From: Tersicoccus solisilvae
GTDB lineage: Bacteria; Actinomycetota; Actinomycetes; Actinomycetales; Micrococcaceae
Direction: 5' to 3'
NCBI RefSeq assembly: GCF_014643255.1
Contig: NZ_BMJI01000011.1
Span: 1 to 64,000 of the forward strand
Length of the DNA: 64,000 nucleotides
Of the stretch, positions 31,657 through 39,543 are shown piece after piece. A program made the position numbers and the translations under genes. Within the stretch, counting starts at the first letter, position 1. The number at the start of each line of letters is the position of its first letter. Under the pieces are notes generated by a model. That model did not search any database and had not been told where the DNA came from. It saw only the letters and a program-made list of their open reading frames with translations.

Positions 31657-33794
31657 ACCGGCTGGCCGACAGCGCGTCGACCTACCTGCGCCAGCACGCC
31701 GACAACCCCGTCGACTGGTGGCCGTGGGGGCCCGAGGCGTTCGCCGCGGCCGCCGAGCGGGACGTCCCCGTGCTGGTCTCGATCGGCTACGCCGCGTGCC
31801 ACTGGTGCCACGTGATGGCCGCCGAGTCCTTCTCCGACGCCGCGGTGGCGGCGTACCTGAACGCCAACTTCGTCGCCGTCAAGGTGGACCGCGAGGAGCA
31901 CCCGGACGTCGACGCCATGTACATGGCCGCCACCCAGGCCCTCACCGGCGAGGGCGGCTGGCCCATGACCGTCTTCACCGACGCCGACGGCCGCTGCTTC
32001 TACGCCGGCACCTACTTCCCGCCCCGGCCGGTCGCCGGCCGCCCGTCGTTCGGCCAGCTGCTCGTCGCCGTCCAGGAGGCCTGGGCCCAGCGGCGCTCCG
32101 AACTGGAGACGACCGCTCAGTCGCTCGCCACCAGCCTCGGCCGGGCGCAGGCGCTGAACCGGGATCTGATCGGCCAGCTCTCCGTCACCGGCGAGCCGAC
32201 GACGGCCACCGGCTCGCTGCTGCGGCCCGGCGTCCTCGCGGAGGCCGTCGAGGCGCTCGCCGCCACGGAGGACACCGAGCACGGCGGCTTCGGGGGCGCC
32301 CCCAAGTTCCCCGGCTCGCCGCTGCTCTCCTTCCTCGCCCGCTACGCCTCCACGGGGGCGCGCGGGGACGACGCGGCGGCCGTCGAGACCGCCGAGGACC
32401 TGCTGGCTCGCACCCTCACGGCAATGGCCTCATCCGCCCTCTACGACCAGCTCGACGGCGGCTTCGCCCGCTACTCGGTGACGGCCGACTGGTCCCTGCC
32501 CCACTTCGAGAAGATGCTCTACGACAACGCCCAGCTGCTGCAGGTCTACCTGCAGTGGTCCCGGCTCGGCGCCCGACACCGGCACGAGGGCTACCTCGGC
32601 GCCCGGATCGCCACCGAGACCGGGGAGTGGATGATCCGGGAGCTGGGCCTGCCCGACGGCGGGTTCGCGTCCTCCCTCGACGCCGACACGGAGCTCGCGG
32701 GCGACCACTTCGAGGGGCTCACCTACGTCTGGACGCCCGCGCAGCTGGCCGAGGTGGTCGGCGACGACGCGCAGGACGTGGCGGTGCTGATGAACGTCGG
32801 CACCGGACCGCAGCCCACCGAGTACGGCTGGCCCCTGCACCCCCGGCTCGAGCTCAATCGCGAGGAGTGGGCCCTGTTCGAGGGGGTGCGCCCCGCACTG
32901 CGACGTGCCCGCCGGGCGCGGCCCCAGCCGGGCCGTGACGAGAAGGTCGTGGCCGGGTGGAACGGGATGGCCATCGCGGCGCTCAGCGAGGCCTCTCTCG
33001 CCCTGGACCGGCCGGACTTCGCCGCTGCTGCCGTCGCGGCGGCGGAGCACCTGTGGCGGGTGCACGTGCACGAGACGGACGGCGCGCTCGTCCTGCACCG
33101 GATGTCCGCCGCGGGCACCGTGCGGGTGGGGGAGGGGCAGCTGGAGGACTACGCCCACTGCGTCACCGGGTTCCTCACCCTGTTCTCCGCGACCGGCGAC
33201 GAGCGCTGGTACGAGCGGGCGACGCGCCTGCTGGACACGGCGCTCGACCGGTTCGTCGTCGCCGGCTCCCTGCAGGACGTCCCGGCCGGCCGGGAGGGCG
33301 CAGCGTCCGGTCCCGCCGCCCTGGCGGGCGAGGCGCCGGTCGACCCGCTCGACGACGCCGTGCCGAGCGGAACCGCCGCCCTGGCCCTGGCCTGCACGTT
33401 GGCCTCGGCGTACTCGGGGTCGATCGAGCACCGCTCCGTCGCCGAACAACTGATCGGCTACGTCGGCCGGCTGGCGACCCAGGCCCCGCAGGTGGTCGGC
33501 GCCGGCCTGGCCGCGGCCACCGTGCTGCTCGCCGGGCCCACGCAGATCGCCGTCGTCGGTCAGGACTCGGTGATGCGCTCCGCGCTGCGGAAGGTCGCCG
33601 CCGTCCACCCGGCACCGGCGCTCGTGCTCGCCGTGGGGGACGGCACGACGTCGGCCCGGGCGAGCCGGGTGCCGCTGCTGCGCGGCCGGCCCACCGGCCC
33701 CGGCGGCGTCGCCCGCGCCTACGTGTGCCGGGCGATGGTGTGCGACCTGCCGGTGGGGACCGAGGCGCAGCTGCGAGCGCAGCTGGACCGGTGA
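31653..33794 (+). CDS. YyaL/DUF255 thioredoxin-domain protein
   Basis: 713 residues from GTG 31653, overlapping the previous stop by 4 bp; ATG 31605 would extend it by 16. The N-terminal thioredoxin-like domain has [13 protein letters not shown], the CHWCHVM motif and [24 protein letters not shown]. An alpha/alpha barrel resembling glycoside hydrolases follows, with [27 protein letters not shown] and [16 protein letters not shown]. This family (spermatogenesis-associated protein 20, YyaL, Rv1084) has no settled enzymatic role; redox or sugar epimerase-like activity is only suggested. Confidence 0.92.
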   Translation: MNRLADSASTYLRQHADNPVDWWPWGPEAFAAAAERDVPVLVSIGYAACHWCHVMAAESFSDAAVAAYLNANFVAVKVDREEHPDVDAMYMAATQALTGEGGWPMTVFTDADGRCFYAGTYFPPRPVAGRPSFGQLLVAVQEAWAQRRSELETTAQSLATSLGRAQALNRDLIGQLSVTGEPTTATGSLLRPGVLAEAVEALAATEDTEHGGFGGAPKFPGSPLLSFLARYASTGARGDDAAAVETAEDLLARTLTAMASSALYDQLDGGFARYSVTADWSLPHFEKMLYDNAQLLQVYLQWSRLGARHRHEGYLGARIATETGEWMIRELGLPDGGFASSLDADTELAGDHFEGLTYVWTPAQLAEVVGDDAQDVAVLMNVGTGPQPTEYGWPLHPRLELNREEWALFEGVRPALRRARRARPQPGRDEKVVAGWNGMAIAALSEASLALDRPDFAAAAVAAAEHLWRVHVHETDGALVLHRMSAAGTVRVGEGQLEDYAHCVTGFLTLFSATGDERWYERATRLLDTALDRFVVAGSLQDVPAGREGAASGPAALAGEAPVDPLDDAVPSGTAALALACTLASAYSGSIEHRSVAEQLIGYVGRLATQAPQVVGAGLAAATVLLAGPTQIAVVGQDSVMRSALRKVAAVHPAPALVLAVGDGTTSARASRVPLLRGRPTGPGGVARAYVCRAMVCDLPVGTEAQLRAQLDR

Positions 33795-33838
33795 CCGACC
33801 GGTTGCGGGCCCAGCCGGACGGCTGACCCGCTCGCCCG

Positions 33839-34627
33839 TCAGCGGCTGGCGAGCACCGCCATCATGATGCCGACGAAATGGCAGGTGAAGCCGACGACCG
33901 TCAGCACGTGGAACACCTCGTGGAACCCGAACCAGTCACGGCTGAAGTTCGGCCGCTTGAACCCGTAGCACACGGCCCCGACGATGTAGGCGATCCCGCC
34001 CACGGCGATGAGGATCGTGACCGCGGGGTTGATCGCCCAGAACTCGCCCAGGTAGAGCACCGCCACGAGGCCGAGCAGGACGTAGATCGGCACGTACAGC
34101 CAGCGCGGCGCGTGGGTCCACACCACCCGGAAGATCACGCCGGCCACGGCGAGGGTCCAGATCACCCCCAGCAGCACCGCGCCACGATCGGGGCGGAGCA
34201 GCGTCACGGCGATCGGGGTGTACGTGCCGGCGATGACGAGCGAGATGTTCGCATGGTCCAGCCGCTTGAGCAGCAGCCTCGTCCGCGGCGCCCAGTTGCC
34301 CCGGTGGTAGGTGGCGCTGGTGCCGAACAGCAGCACACCGGTCAACGCGAACACCGCCGACGCCCACCGGGTCGCCGCGGTCGGGGCGAGCGCGATCAGC
34401 ACGATGCCGGCGGCCAGGGCCAGCGGGGTCATGCCCAGGTGGATCCAGCCGCGCAACCGGGGCTTCTCGAGCAACCCGGCGACCGTGTCCACGGCGGCGT
34501 CCACGGGCGACGACGGCGGGGCTCCCTCGCCCGCGGGACGGCGCGCCGGGCGGGCACCACCGGACGACCCGCGCGCGGCGGAACCGGGAAGCGGGGCGGG
34601 GGTCACCGAGTGGGAAGGCACGGGCAC
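33839..34627 (-). CDS. hemolysin III / PAQR family membrane protein
   Basis: 262 residues. A Pro/Ala-rich N terminus (about 55 residues) precedes seven membrane helices. PAQR signature residues are present: RGWIHLGMTPLALAAG, SATYHRGNW, RLDHANISLVIAGTYTP with the conserved Asp-His, and FGFHEVFHVLTVVGFTCHF near the C terminus. The His residues form a metal site in the family. Orientation and position match Rv1085c. Physiological role is unclear (membrane homeostasis is proposed for TrhA). Confidence 0.92.
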   Translation of the reverse strand: MPVPSHSVTPAPLPGSAARGSSGGARPARRPAGEGAPPSSPVDAAVDTVAGLLEKPRLRGWIHLGMTPLALAAGIVLIALAPTAATRWASAVFALTGVLLFGTSATYHRGNWAPRTRLLLKRLDHANISLVIAGTYTPIAVTLLRPDRGAVLLGVIWTLAVAGVIFRVVWTHAPRWLYVPIYVLLGLVAVLYLGEFWAINPAVTILIAVGGIAYIVGAVCYGFKRPNFSRDWFGFHEVFHVLTVVGFTCHFVGIMMAVLASR

Positions 34628-34693
34628 ATGCTAACGGGGCGGGCTGGGCACCACCCCCACGCGCCCGTCCGCGGTGGCCGGCGCGCTGCGCGA

Positions 34694-34699
34694 TAGTGT
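34694..34699 (+). promoter_or_regulatory. -10 element TAGTGT upstream of the prenyltransferase gene
   Basis: TAGTGT (34694-34699) lies about 80 bp before the chosen TTG start at 34779, whose ribosome-binding site is GGAGGAGGAGG at 34763-34773. Confidence 0.4.
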
Positions 34700-34778
34700 G
34701 AACGGGTTCGCCGACCCCGCCGCGGGCGGGTGGCGAGGCGAACGGATCAGCAGCGGCCGGGTGGAGGAGGAGGACCCG

Positions 34779-35561
34779 TTGAGCAGAGCGGACGAGCGGC
34801 CGGCGCGGCGGACCCCGCTCTACGACCTCTACGAGCAGCGGCTCGCGCGGCAGGTGATGCGGTCGCCGCTGCCGGAGCACATCGGCGTCATGGTCGACGG
34901 CAACCGGCGCTGGGCGGCCCTGGCCGGGGCCCCCACCAAGCACGGCCACCAGGCCGGCGCGGACAAGATCCACCAGTTCCTCCGGTGGTGCTCCGAGCTC
35001 GGGATCAAGGTCGTCACCCTGTACATGCTCTCCACGGACAACCTCACCCGCGACAGTGCGGAACTGGACGACCTGCTCGCCATCATCGGCAACACGCTGG
35101 ACCGGATCGCCGAGGACCCGACCGTGCGGGTGCACCCGGTGGGCGCCCCCGACGTGCTCCCGGCCGACCTCGCGGCACGGCTGCGGGCCCTCGCGGAGCG
35201 GACCGGCGCCGCCGACGGCCTGCACGTGAACGTCGCCGTCGGGTACGGCGGCCGGCGGGAGATCGTCGACGCGGTCAGCGAGCTGCTCCGGGACGCCGCG
35301 GCGGCGGGCAAGGACCTGACCGGCGTGGCCGAGGAGCTGTCCGTCGAGCAGATCTCCGCCTACCTGTACACCCGGGGTCAGCCCGACCCGGATCTGGTGA
35401 TCCGTACCTCGGGGGAGCAGCGCCTCTCCGGGTTCCTGATGTGGCAGAGCGCCTACAGCGAGTTCTACTTCTGCGAGGCCCTGTGGCCGGACTTCCGGCG
35501 CATCGACTTCCTCCGCGCGCTGCGCGACTACGCCCGCCGGCAGCGCCGCTTCGGCTCCTGA
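34779..35561 (+). CDS. uppS: cis-prenyltransferase (isoprenyl transferase, UppS family)
   Basis: 260 residues from TTG 34779, chosen for the strong GGAGGAGGAGG before it; frames from 34674 and GTG 34761 are longer. It condenses isopentenyl diphosphate onto an allylic primer with Z geometry. Signature EHIGVMVDGNRRWA contains the catalytic Asp; TLYMLSTDNLTRDSAE, VNVAVGYGGRREIVDA and PDPDLVIRTSGEQRLSGFL are all family motifs. The place next to hemolysin III matches Rv1086, a short-chain (Z-FPP) synthase, so the product may be Z-farnesyl diphosphate rather than a long polyprenol. Confidence 0.9.
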   Translation: MSRADERPARRTPLYDLYEQRLARQVMRSPLPEHIGVMVDGNRRWAALAGAPTKHGHQAGADKIHQFLRWCSELGIKVVTLYMLSTDNLTRDSAELDDLLAIIGNTLDRIAEDPTVRVHPVGAPDVLPADLAARLRALAERTGAADGLHVNVAVGYGGRREIVDAVSELLRDAAAAGKDLTGVAEELSVEQISAYLYTRGQPDPDLVIRTSGEQRLSGFLMWQSAYSEFYFCEALWPDFRRIDFLRALRDYARRQRRFGS

Positions 35562-35659
35562 CGGGCGGGCACCGGCGCCGTGCGCGGCCGACCGTCGTGT
35601 TCACCGGTCGTTCACGCGCGGCTCACGGCGTGGCTTCCCGGCGCGGCGACGCCGAGGCC

Positions 35660-35665
35660 TAGATT
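35660..35665 (+). promoter_or_regulatory. -10 element for the small ORF and phoH2
   Basis: TAGATT (35660-35665) precedes a GGAGG site (35701-35705) and a short ORF starting at 35712. TTCCCG 19 bp upstream is a weak -35. Confidence 0.45.
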
Positions 35666-35711
35666 CGGTGCATCGGGCGGCACGACCGCCGCCCGGTGCG
35701 GGAGGCTCACG

Positions 35712-35843
35712 ATGACGCAACGCATCCTCGGACCCGGTCCGGGCCGGCGGGACACCGTCCCGGCGCGACCCGACGGATCCGCGGCCGGCGTCGCGCCTGG
35801 ACGGGGGCCGACCCGGCTCCCGGGCGTCCCGGATCCGATCTGA
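35712..35843 (+). CDS. 43-aa upstream ORF before phoH2
   Basis: ATG 35712 has GGAGG 6 nt upstream, and the frame runs 43 codons to TGA at 35841-35843, 44 bp before the phoH2 GTG. The product starts [14 protein letters not shown] and is rich in Arg, Pro, Gly and Asp, with no known domain. In mycobacteria phoH2 is preceded by a small gene, phoAT; this could be a positional analogue or a regulatory leader peptide. Similarity to PhoAT is not shown. Confidence 0.35.
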   Translation: MTQRILGPGPGRRDTVPARPDGSAAGVAPGRGPTRLPGVPDPI

Positions 35844-35887
35844 CGAGCGATCCGGGTCGCGGTCGTGGCCCGGGGCGGGAGCGAATC

Positions 35888-37315
35888 GTGGCAACATCGC
35901 AGTCACCAGCGCAGGAGTCGACCACCTCGCGGGAGGAGACGCCCGGCGCCCGGGACCACCGTCCGGCGCGCACGTCGCGCGGCAACCGGCCGCTGGAGAA
36001 CCAGCCCGATGCGGCGGTGCGCTGCATCGTCATCGACACGTCCGTGCTGCTCTCGGACCCGCGCGCCATCTACAGCTTCGCGGAGCACGACGTCGTGCTC
36101 CCCGTCGTCGTCATCAGCGAACTGGAGAAGAAGCGGCACGATCCCGAGCTGGGCTGGTTCGCCCGGAAGGCCCTGCGCCTGCTGGACGACCTGCGGATCG
36201 CGCACGGCACCCTGAACGAGCCCGTGCGTCTGGGCGACGAGGGCGGCACCCTGCGGGTCGAGCTGAACCACATCTCCGCCGAGGTGCTGCCGGCCGGGTT
36301 CCGGCTCGGTGACAACGACACGCGGATCCTCGCCGTCGCCCGCAACCTCGCCGACGAGGGGCACAACGTCACCGTCGTCTCGAAGGACCTGCCGATGCGG
36401 GTCAAGGCGTCCGCGATCGGGCTGGCCGCCGAGGAGTACCTGCACGAGCAGTCCAAGGACTCGGGCTGGACCGGGCTGGCCGAGGTGGCGCTGGACGAGA
36501 CGCAGATGGCGGCGCTGTACGACCACGAGCCGGTGGCCCTGGACGCCGACCCGACCACCGGGGCGCCGCTCCCGGTCAACACCACCCTCGTCCTCACCTC
36601 CGCCCGCGGGTCCGCGCTCGGCCGGGTCCATGCCGACGGGACCGCGCGGCTGGTCCGCGGGGACCGGGACGTGTTCGGTCTGCACGGGCGCTCCGCCGAG
36701 CAGCGGCTGGCGATCGATCTGCTGCTCGACGAGACCGTCGGCATCGTCTCCCTCGGCGGTCGCGCCGGCACCGGCAAGTCCGCGCTCGCCCTGTGCGCCG
36801 GGCTGGAGGCGGTGCTGGAGCGCCGGGCCCACCGCAAGGTGGTCGTGTTCCGGCCGCTGTTCGCCGTCGGCGGCCAGGAGCTCGGCTACCTGCCCGGCTC
36901 CGAGCAGGAGAAGATGGGCCCCTGGGCGCAGGCGGTGTTCGACACGCTCGGCGCCCTCGTCTCCCAGGAGGTCGTCGAGGAGGTCATCGACCGGGGGATG
37001 CTCGAGGTGCTGCCCCTGACGCACATCCGCGGCCGGTCCCTGCACGACGCGTTCGTCATCGTCGACGAGGCCCAGTCGCTGGAGAAGAACGTGCTGCTGA
37101 CCGTGCTGTCCCGGATCGGGCAGAACTCGAAGGTGGTGCTCACGCACGACATCGCGCAGCGGGACAATCTGCGGGTGGGCCGACACGACGGCATCGCCGC
37201 CGTCGTCGAGTCCCTCAAGGGGCACCCGCTGTTCGGGCACATCACCCTGACCCGGTCCGAGCGGTCCCCGATCGCGGCGCTGGTCACGGAGCTCCTGGAG
37301 GGCATCGATCGGTAG
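35888..37315 (+). CDS. phoH2: PIN domain-PhoH ATPase fusion (PhoH2)
   Basis: 475 residues from GTG 35888. After a variable N terminus (about 37 residues) a PIN RNase domain begins [17 protein letters not shown] (catalytic Asp), with [14 protein letters not shown] and [16 protein letters not shown]. The C-terminal PhoH ATPase has GRAGTGK at 291-297, [27 protein letters not shown] and [14 protein letters not shown]. PhoH2 proteins unwind and cleave RNA in a sequence-specific way. Gene order corresponds to Rv1095. A small ORF lies just upstream. Confidence 0.94.
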   Translation: MATSQSPAQESTTSREETPGARDHRPARTSRGNRPLENQPDAAVRCIVIDTSVLLSDPRAIYSFAEHDVVLPVVVISELEKKRHDPELGWFARKALRLLDDLRIAHGTLNEPVRLGDEGGTLRVELNHISAEVLPAGFRLGDNDTRILAVARNLADEGHNVTVVSKDLPMRVKASAIGLAAEEYLHEQSKDSGWTGLAEVALDETQMAALYDHEPVALDADPTTGAPLPVNTTLVLTSARGSALGRVHADGTARLVRGDRDVFGLHGRSAEQRLAIDLLLDETVGIVSLGGRAGTGKSALALCAGLEAVLERRAHRKVVVFRPLFAVGGQELGYLPGSEQEKMGPWAQAVFDTLGALVSQEVVEEVIDRGMLEVLPLTHIRGRSLHDAFVIVDEAQSLEKNVLLTVLSRIGQNSKVVLTHDIAQRDNLRVGRHDGIAAVVESLKGHPLFGHITLTRSERSPIAALVTELLEGIDR

Positions 37316-37320
37316 CCCTC

Positions 37321-37980
37321 TCAGTGCGGTGCACCCGGGGCCCGCCGGCGGGCCAGGGCCAGCCCGACGACGACGCCCGCGACGGCGCCGCACAGGTGCC
37401 CCTGCCACGAGACGAACGGGTTGAGCGGAAGGATGCCCGCTGCGAGCCCGCCGTAGAGCAGCACGACGACGAGCGCGGCCAGCGCCGCGCCGACCCGTCG
37501 GGCCGCCAGCCCGTAGGCCACCAGGAACGCCGCGAAGCCGTAGACGACGCCGCTCGCGCCCACGTGCACGCTGCCCGCGCCGCCGATCAGCCAGGTGCCG
37601 AGGCCGCCGAGCACGGTGACGCCGGCGAACACCGTCCAGAATCGCCCGCTGACCAGCCCGACGAGCACACCGAGGACGAGGAACGCGCCGCTGTTCGCGA
37701 GCAGGTGCGCGAAGCCCAGGTGCAGGAACGGCGCGGTCAGCACCCCCCACAGGCCGTCCAGCTGCCGGGGCCGGATGCCGAAGGCGTCGAGGCGCAGCGG
37801 CAGCAGCAGGTCCCCGATCTCGATCACCCACATGAGGGCGACGAGGAGCACCGGCGGGAGCAGCACGCGGCCGGTGTGCCGACGCAGCTCCTCGCGCAGG
37901 GTCGGCTCGGTCACGGGGCCGCCGGCACGGTGCGGGCCCGGGGTGACCGGCCCGCGCCGCACCGGCCGGCGGTCGCTCAC
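37321..37980 (-). CDS. rhomboid family intramembrane serine protease
   Basis: 219 residues from GTG 37980, overlapping the upstream gene stop by GTGA. Six membrane helices. The catalytic serine is S143 in HVGASGVVYG, the partner His is H195 in WQGHLCGAVAG, and the HLLAN motif (H92, N96) supports the oxyanion site. Rhomboids cleave membrane proteins within the bilayer; the substrate here is unknown. It is convergent with phoH2 and separated by only 5 bp. Confidence 0.92.
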   Translation of the reverse strand: MSDRRPVRRGPVTPGPHRAGGPVTEPTLREELRRHTGRVLLPPVLLVALMWVIEIGDLLLPLRLDAFGIRPRQLDGLWGVLTAPFLHLGFAHLLANSGAFLVLGVLVGLVSGRFWTVFAGVTVLGGLGTWLIGGAGSVHVGASGVVYGFAAFLVAYGLAARRVGAALAALVVVLLYGGLAAGILPLNPFVSWQGHLCGAVAGVVVGLALARRRAPGAPH

Positions 37981-38738
37981 GACGGACCGCCGAGGAACTC
38001 GTCGTCGCCCGCGTACTCGTCCGTGCCGAGGATCCGCAGCCACAGCGACGGGCCGGCGTCGTCGTCCTCGGGCTCGACCAGCACGCACACCCCGGTGGCG
38101 GCGTCGACTCGGACCGTGCTGCGGCCCGGGCCCAGCAGGGCGGCGGCCGGGTCCGCGACCCGGTACGCATGCCCGGGGGAGACGACGGCCTCCAGCGCCG
38201 TCCTGCCCTCGTGGGCGACCTCACGCAGGGCGTGCACGGTGACCGGCTCGGCGTGGGGCAGCTCCGCCGCCGCCGGGGCGTTGCCGGCCAGCTGGGCGGG
38301 ATCCAGGGCGGAGGCCAGCCGCGGGTCGTCGGACCAGGCCTCCCCGTAGGCGGCCTCCGGGCGGCGGCGTACCAGGCCATCCGGGTCGCGCATCGGGGTG
38401 ACCAGGTGCGGTGACATCAGCCAGGACGAGCGCCGGGCCGGGGTGGCGTAGCTGCCCGTGCCCGGCCGGGCCGACGTGGCGGCGTACAGCAGCTCGCCGG
38501 TCGCGGAGACGACCCGCAGCGCCAGCGGCCGGCGGACCAGCACCTCGACGGGTTCCGCGCCGGCGCGCAGAGCCGCCCGGAACCGCAGCGTCCGCCAGCG
38601 CCACGGCGAGGAGCGGCACAACCGCCGGAAGCGGGCGGCGGCCACCGGATCGACATGGCCCGGGTCGATGGGGCCGGGAACGGGACGGTCCGGGCGGGGC
38701 TGGTCCGGCGACGGTTCCCGGGACGGGGGGACGGACAT
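37977..38738 (-). CDS. hypothetical protein cotranscribed with rhomboid protease
   Basis: 253 residues. A Pro-rich N terminus (about 30 residues), no signal peptide or membrane helix. The middle shows WRWRTLRFRAALRAGAEPVEVLVRRPLALRV and LLYAATSARPGTGSYATPARRSSWLMSPHLVTP; the end is acidic and resembles a beta-rich domain (VRVDAATGVCVLVEPEDDDAG). I do not recognise the family. Its stop overlaps the rhomboid start, so the two are likely translated together. Confidence 0.7.
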   Translation of the reverse strand: MSVPPSREPSPDQPRPDRPVPGPIDPGHVDPVAAARFRRLCRSSPWRWRTLRFRAALRAGAEPVEVLVRRPLALRVVSATGELLYAATSARPGTGSYATPARRSSWLMSPHLVTPMRDPDGLVRRRPEAAYGEAWSDDPRLASALDPAQLAGNAPAAAELPHAEPVTVHALREVAHEGRTALEAVVSPGHAYRVADPAAALLGPGRSTVRVDAATGVCVLVEPEDDDAGPSLWLRILGTDEYAGDDEFLGGPS

Positions 38739-38809
38739 GAGCGCAGTCTAGCCAGCCGACCGCTGTCCACACCCGGAGCCCGTCCCCGCCGGCGGCCGCG
38801 GCCGACCGG

Positions 38810-38879
38810 TAGGCTGCGCGTCATGTCGGGGGAGACGACGATCGGTCCACGGGGGAATCGTGCCGGGCCGGCTGGCTGA
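38810..38879 (+). promoter_or_regulatory. leaderless promoter with overlapping 18-codon leader ORF
   Basis: TAGGCT (38810-38815) is a -10 hexamer 7 nt before ATG 38823. From this ATG a short frame encodes 18 residues beginning MSGETTIGPRG and stops at TGA 38877-38879, 20 nt inside the next gene, whose GTG is at 38860 in another frame. Terminating ribosomes could restart on the prepilin peptidase gene. Confidence 0.4.
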
Positions 38880-39384
38880 GCTGACGGCCGCGCACGCGTT
38901 CGCGGGCCTGCTCGCGGCGCTGGCCTGCGCCGGGCTCGTGGCGCTCGGGGCGGTGCTGACGGTGATCGACGTGCGCCGGCATCGACTACCGGACCGGCTC
39001 GTGCTGCCGGGCACGGCGGTGTCGGCGCTGCTGTGGGTGGCCGCGTTCGCCGTCGCCGGCCCGGCCGCCGGCGGAACCGCCGGGATCGTCCGCACCCTGG
39101 CCGGCGGCGTCGTGCTGTTCGGCGGCTACCTGCTGCTGCGCATCATCCACCCGCCGGGCATGGGCTTCGGTGACGTCAAACTCGCCGGGCTGCTCGGCCT
39201 GCACCTGGGGGCGGCCGGATGGGCGCACGTCGCCGCCGGCACCGTCCTCGCCTTCCTGCTCGGCGGGCTCGTGGGCGCGGCACTACTGCTGGCCCGGCGC
39301 GTGCGCTGGCGCTCGGCCATCCCCTTCGGGCCGTTCATGCTCGCCGGTGCCGTCGTCGCGCTCGTCCTCGTCCCCGCCGCCTGA
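38860..39384 (+). CDS. prepilin peptidase (A24 family), peptidase domain only
   Basis: 174 residues from GTG 38860. Five or six membrane helices. The two catalytic Asp motifs of type IV prepilin peptidases are present: VIDVRRHRLPD early on, and GMGFGDVKLAGLLGLHLG in the middle. The N-terminal methyltransferase domain of PilD-type enzymes is absent, as in many actinobacterial TadV/CpaA-like members. It would process Flp/Tad or competence pseudopilins encoded elsewhere; none is in this window. Confidence 0.88.
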   Translation: MPGRLAELTAAHAFAGLLAALACAGLVALGAVLTVIDVRRHRLPDRLVLPGTAVSALLWVAAFAVAGPAAGGTAGIVRTLAGGVVLFGGYLLLRIIHPPGMGFGDVKLAGLLGLHLGAAGWAHVAAGTVLAFLLGGLVGAALLLARRVRWRSAIPFGPFMLAGAVVALVLVPAA

Positions 39385-39449
39385 TCCCCGCCGGGGTCCA
39401 CCCCGCCTGATCCCCGCAGGGTCCACCCCGCCAGGGTTCACCCCGCCAG
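39372..39449. repeat. short direct repeats after the prepilin peptidase gene
   Basis: GCCTGATCCCCGC and the following GGGTCCACCCC occur twice (about 39379-39404 and 39406-39429), followed by degenerate GCCAGGGTTCACCCC. The array runs directly into the large palindrome. It contains no open frame of interest. Confidence 0.6.
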
Positions 39450-39518
39450 GTCGTCAATAGATGCACACCCGGCCCCGGATTCGGGGCCGGATGGAGCATC
39501 TATTGACGACCTGGCGGG
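39442..39518. repeat. 77-nt palindrome: 23-bp perfect outer stem and 9-bp inner stem
   Basis: The outer arms at 39442-39464 and 39496-39518 are perfect 23-bp inverted repeats that include GTCGTCAATAGATGC and its complement. Inside, CCGGCCCCG (39469-39477) and CGGGGCCGG (39482-39490) form a second perfect stem with loop GATT. It lies between the convergent prepilin peptidase and poxB genes. It may be a bidirectional terminator, but the AT-containing 15-bp core and perfect arms are more like a mobile palindromic element. Confidence 0.85.
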
Positions 39519-39543
39519 AGGGGGAGGGGGAGGGGGGCCGGGG

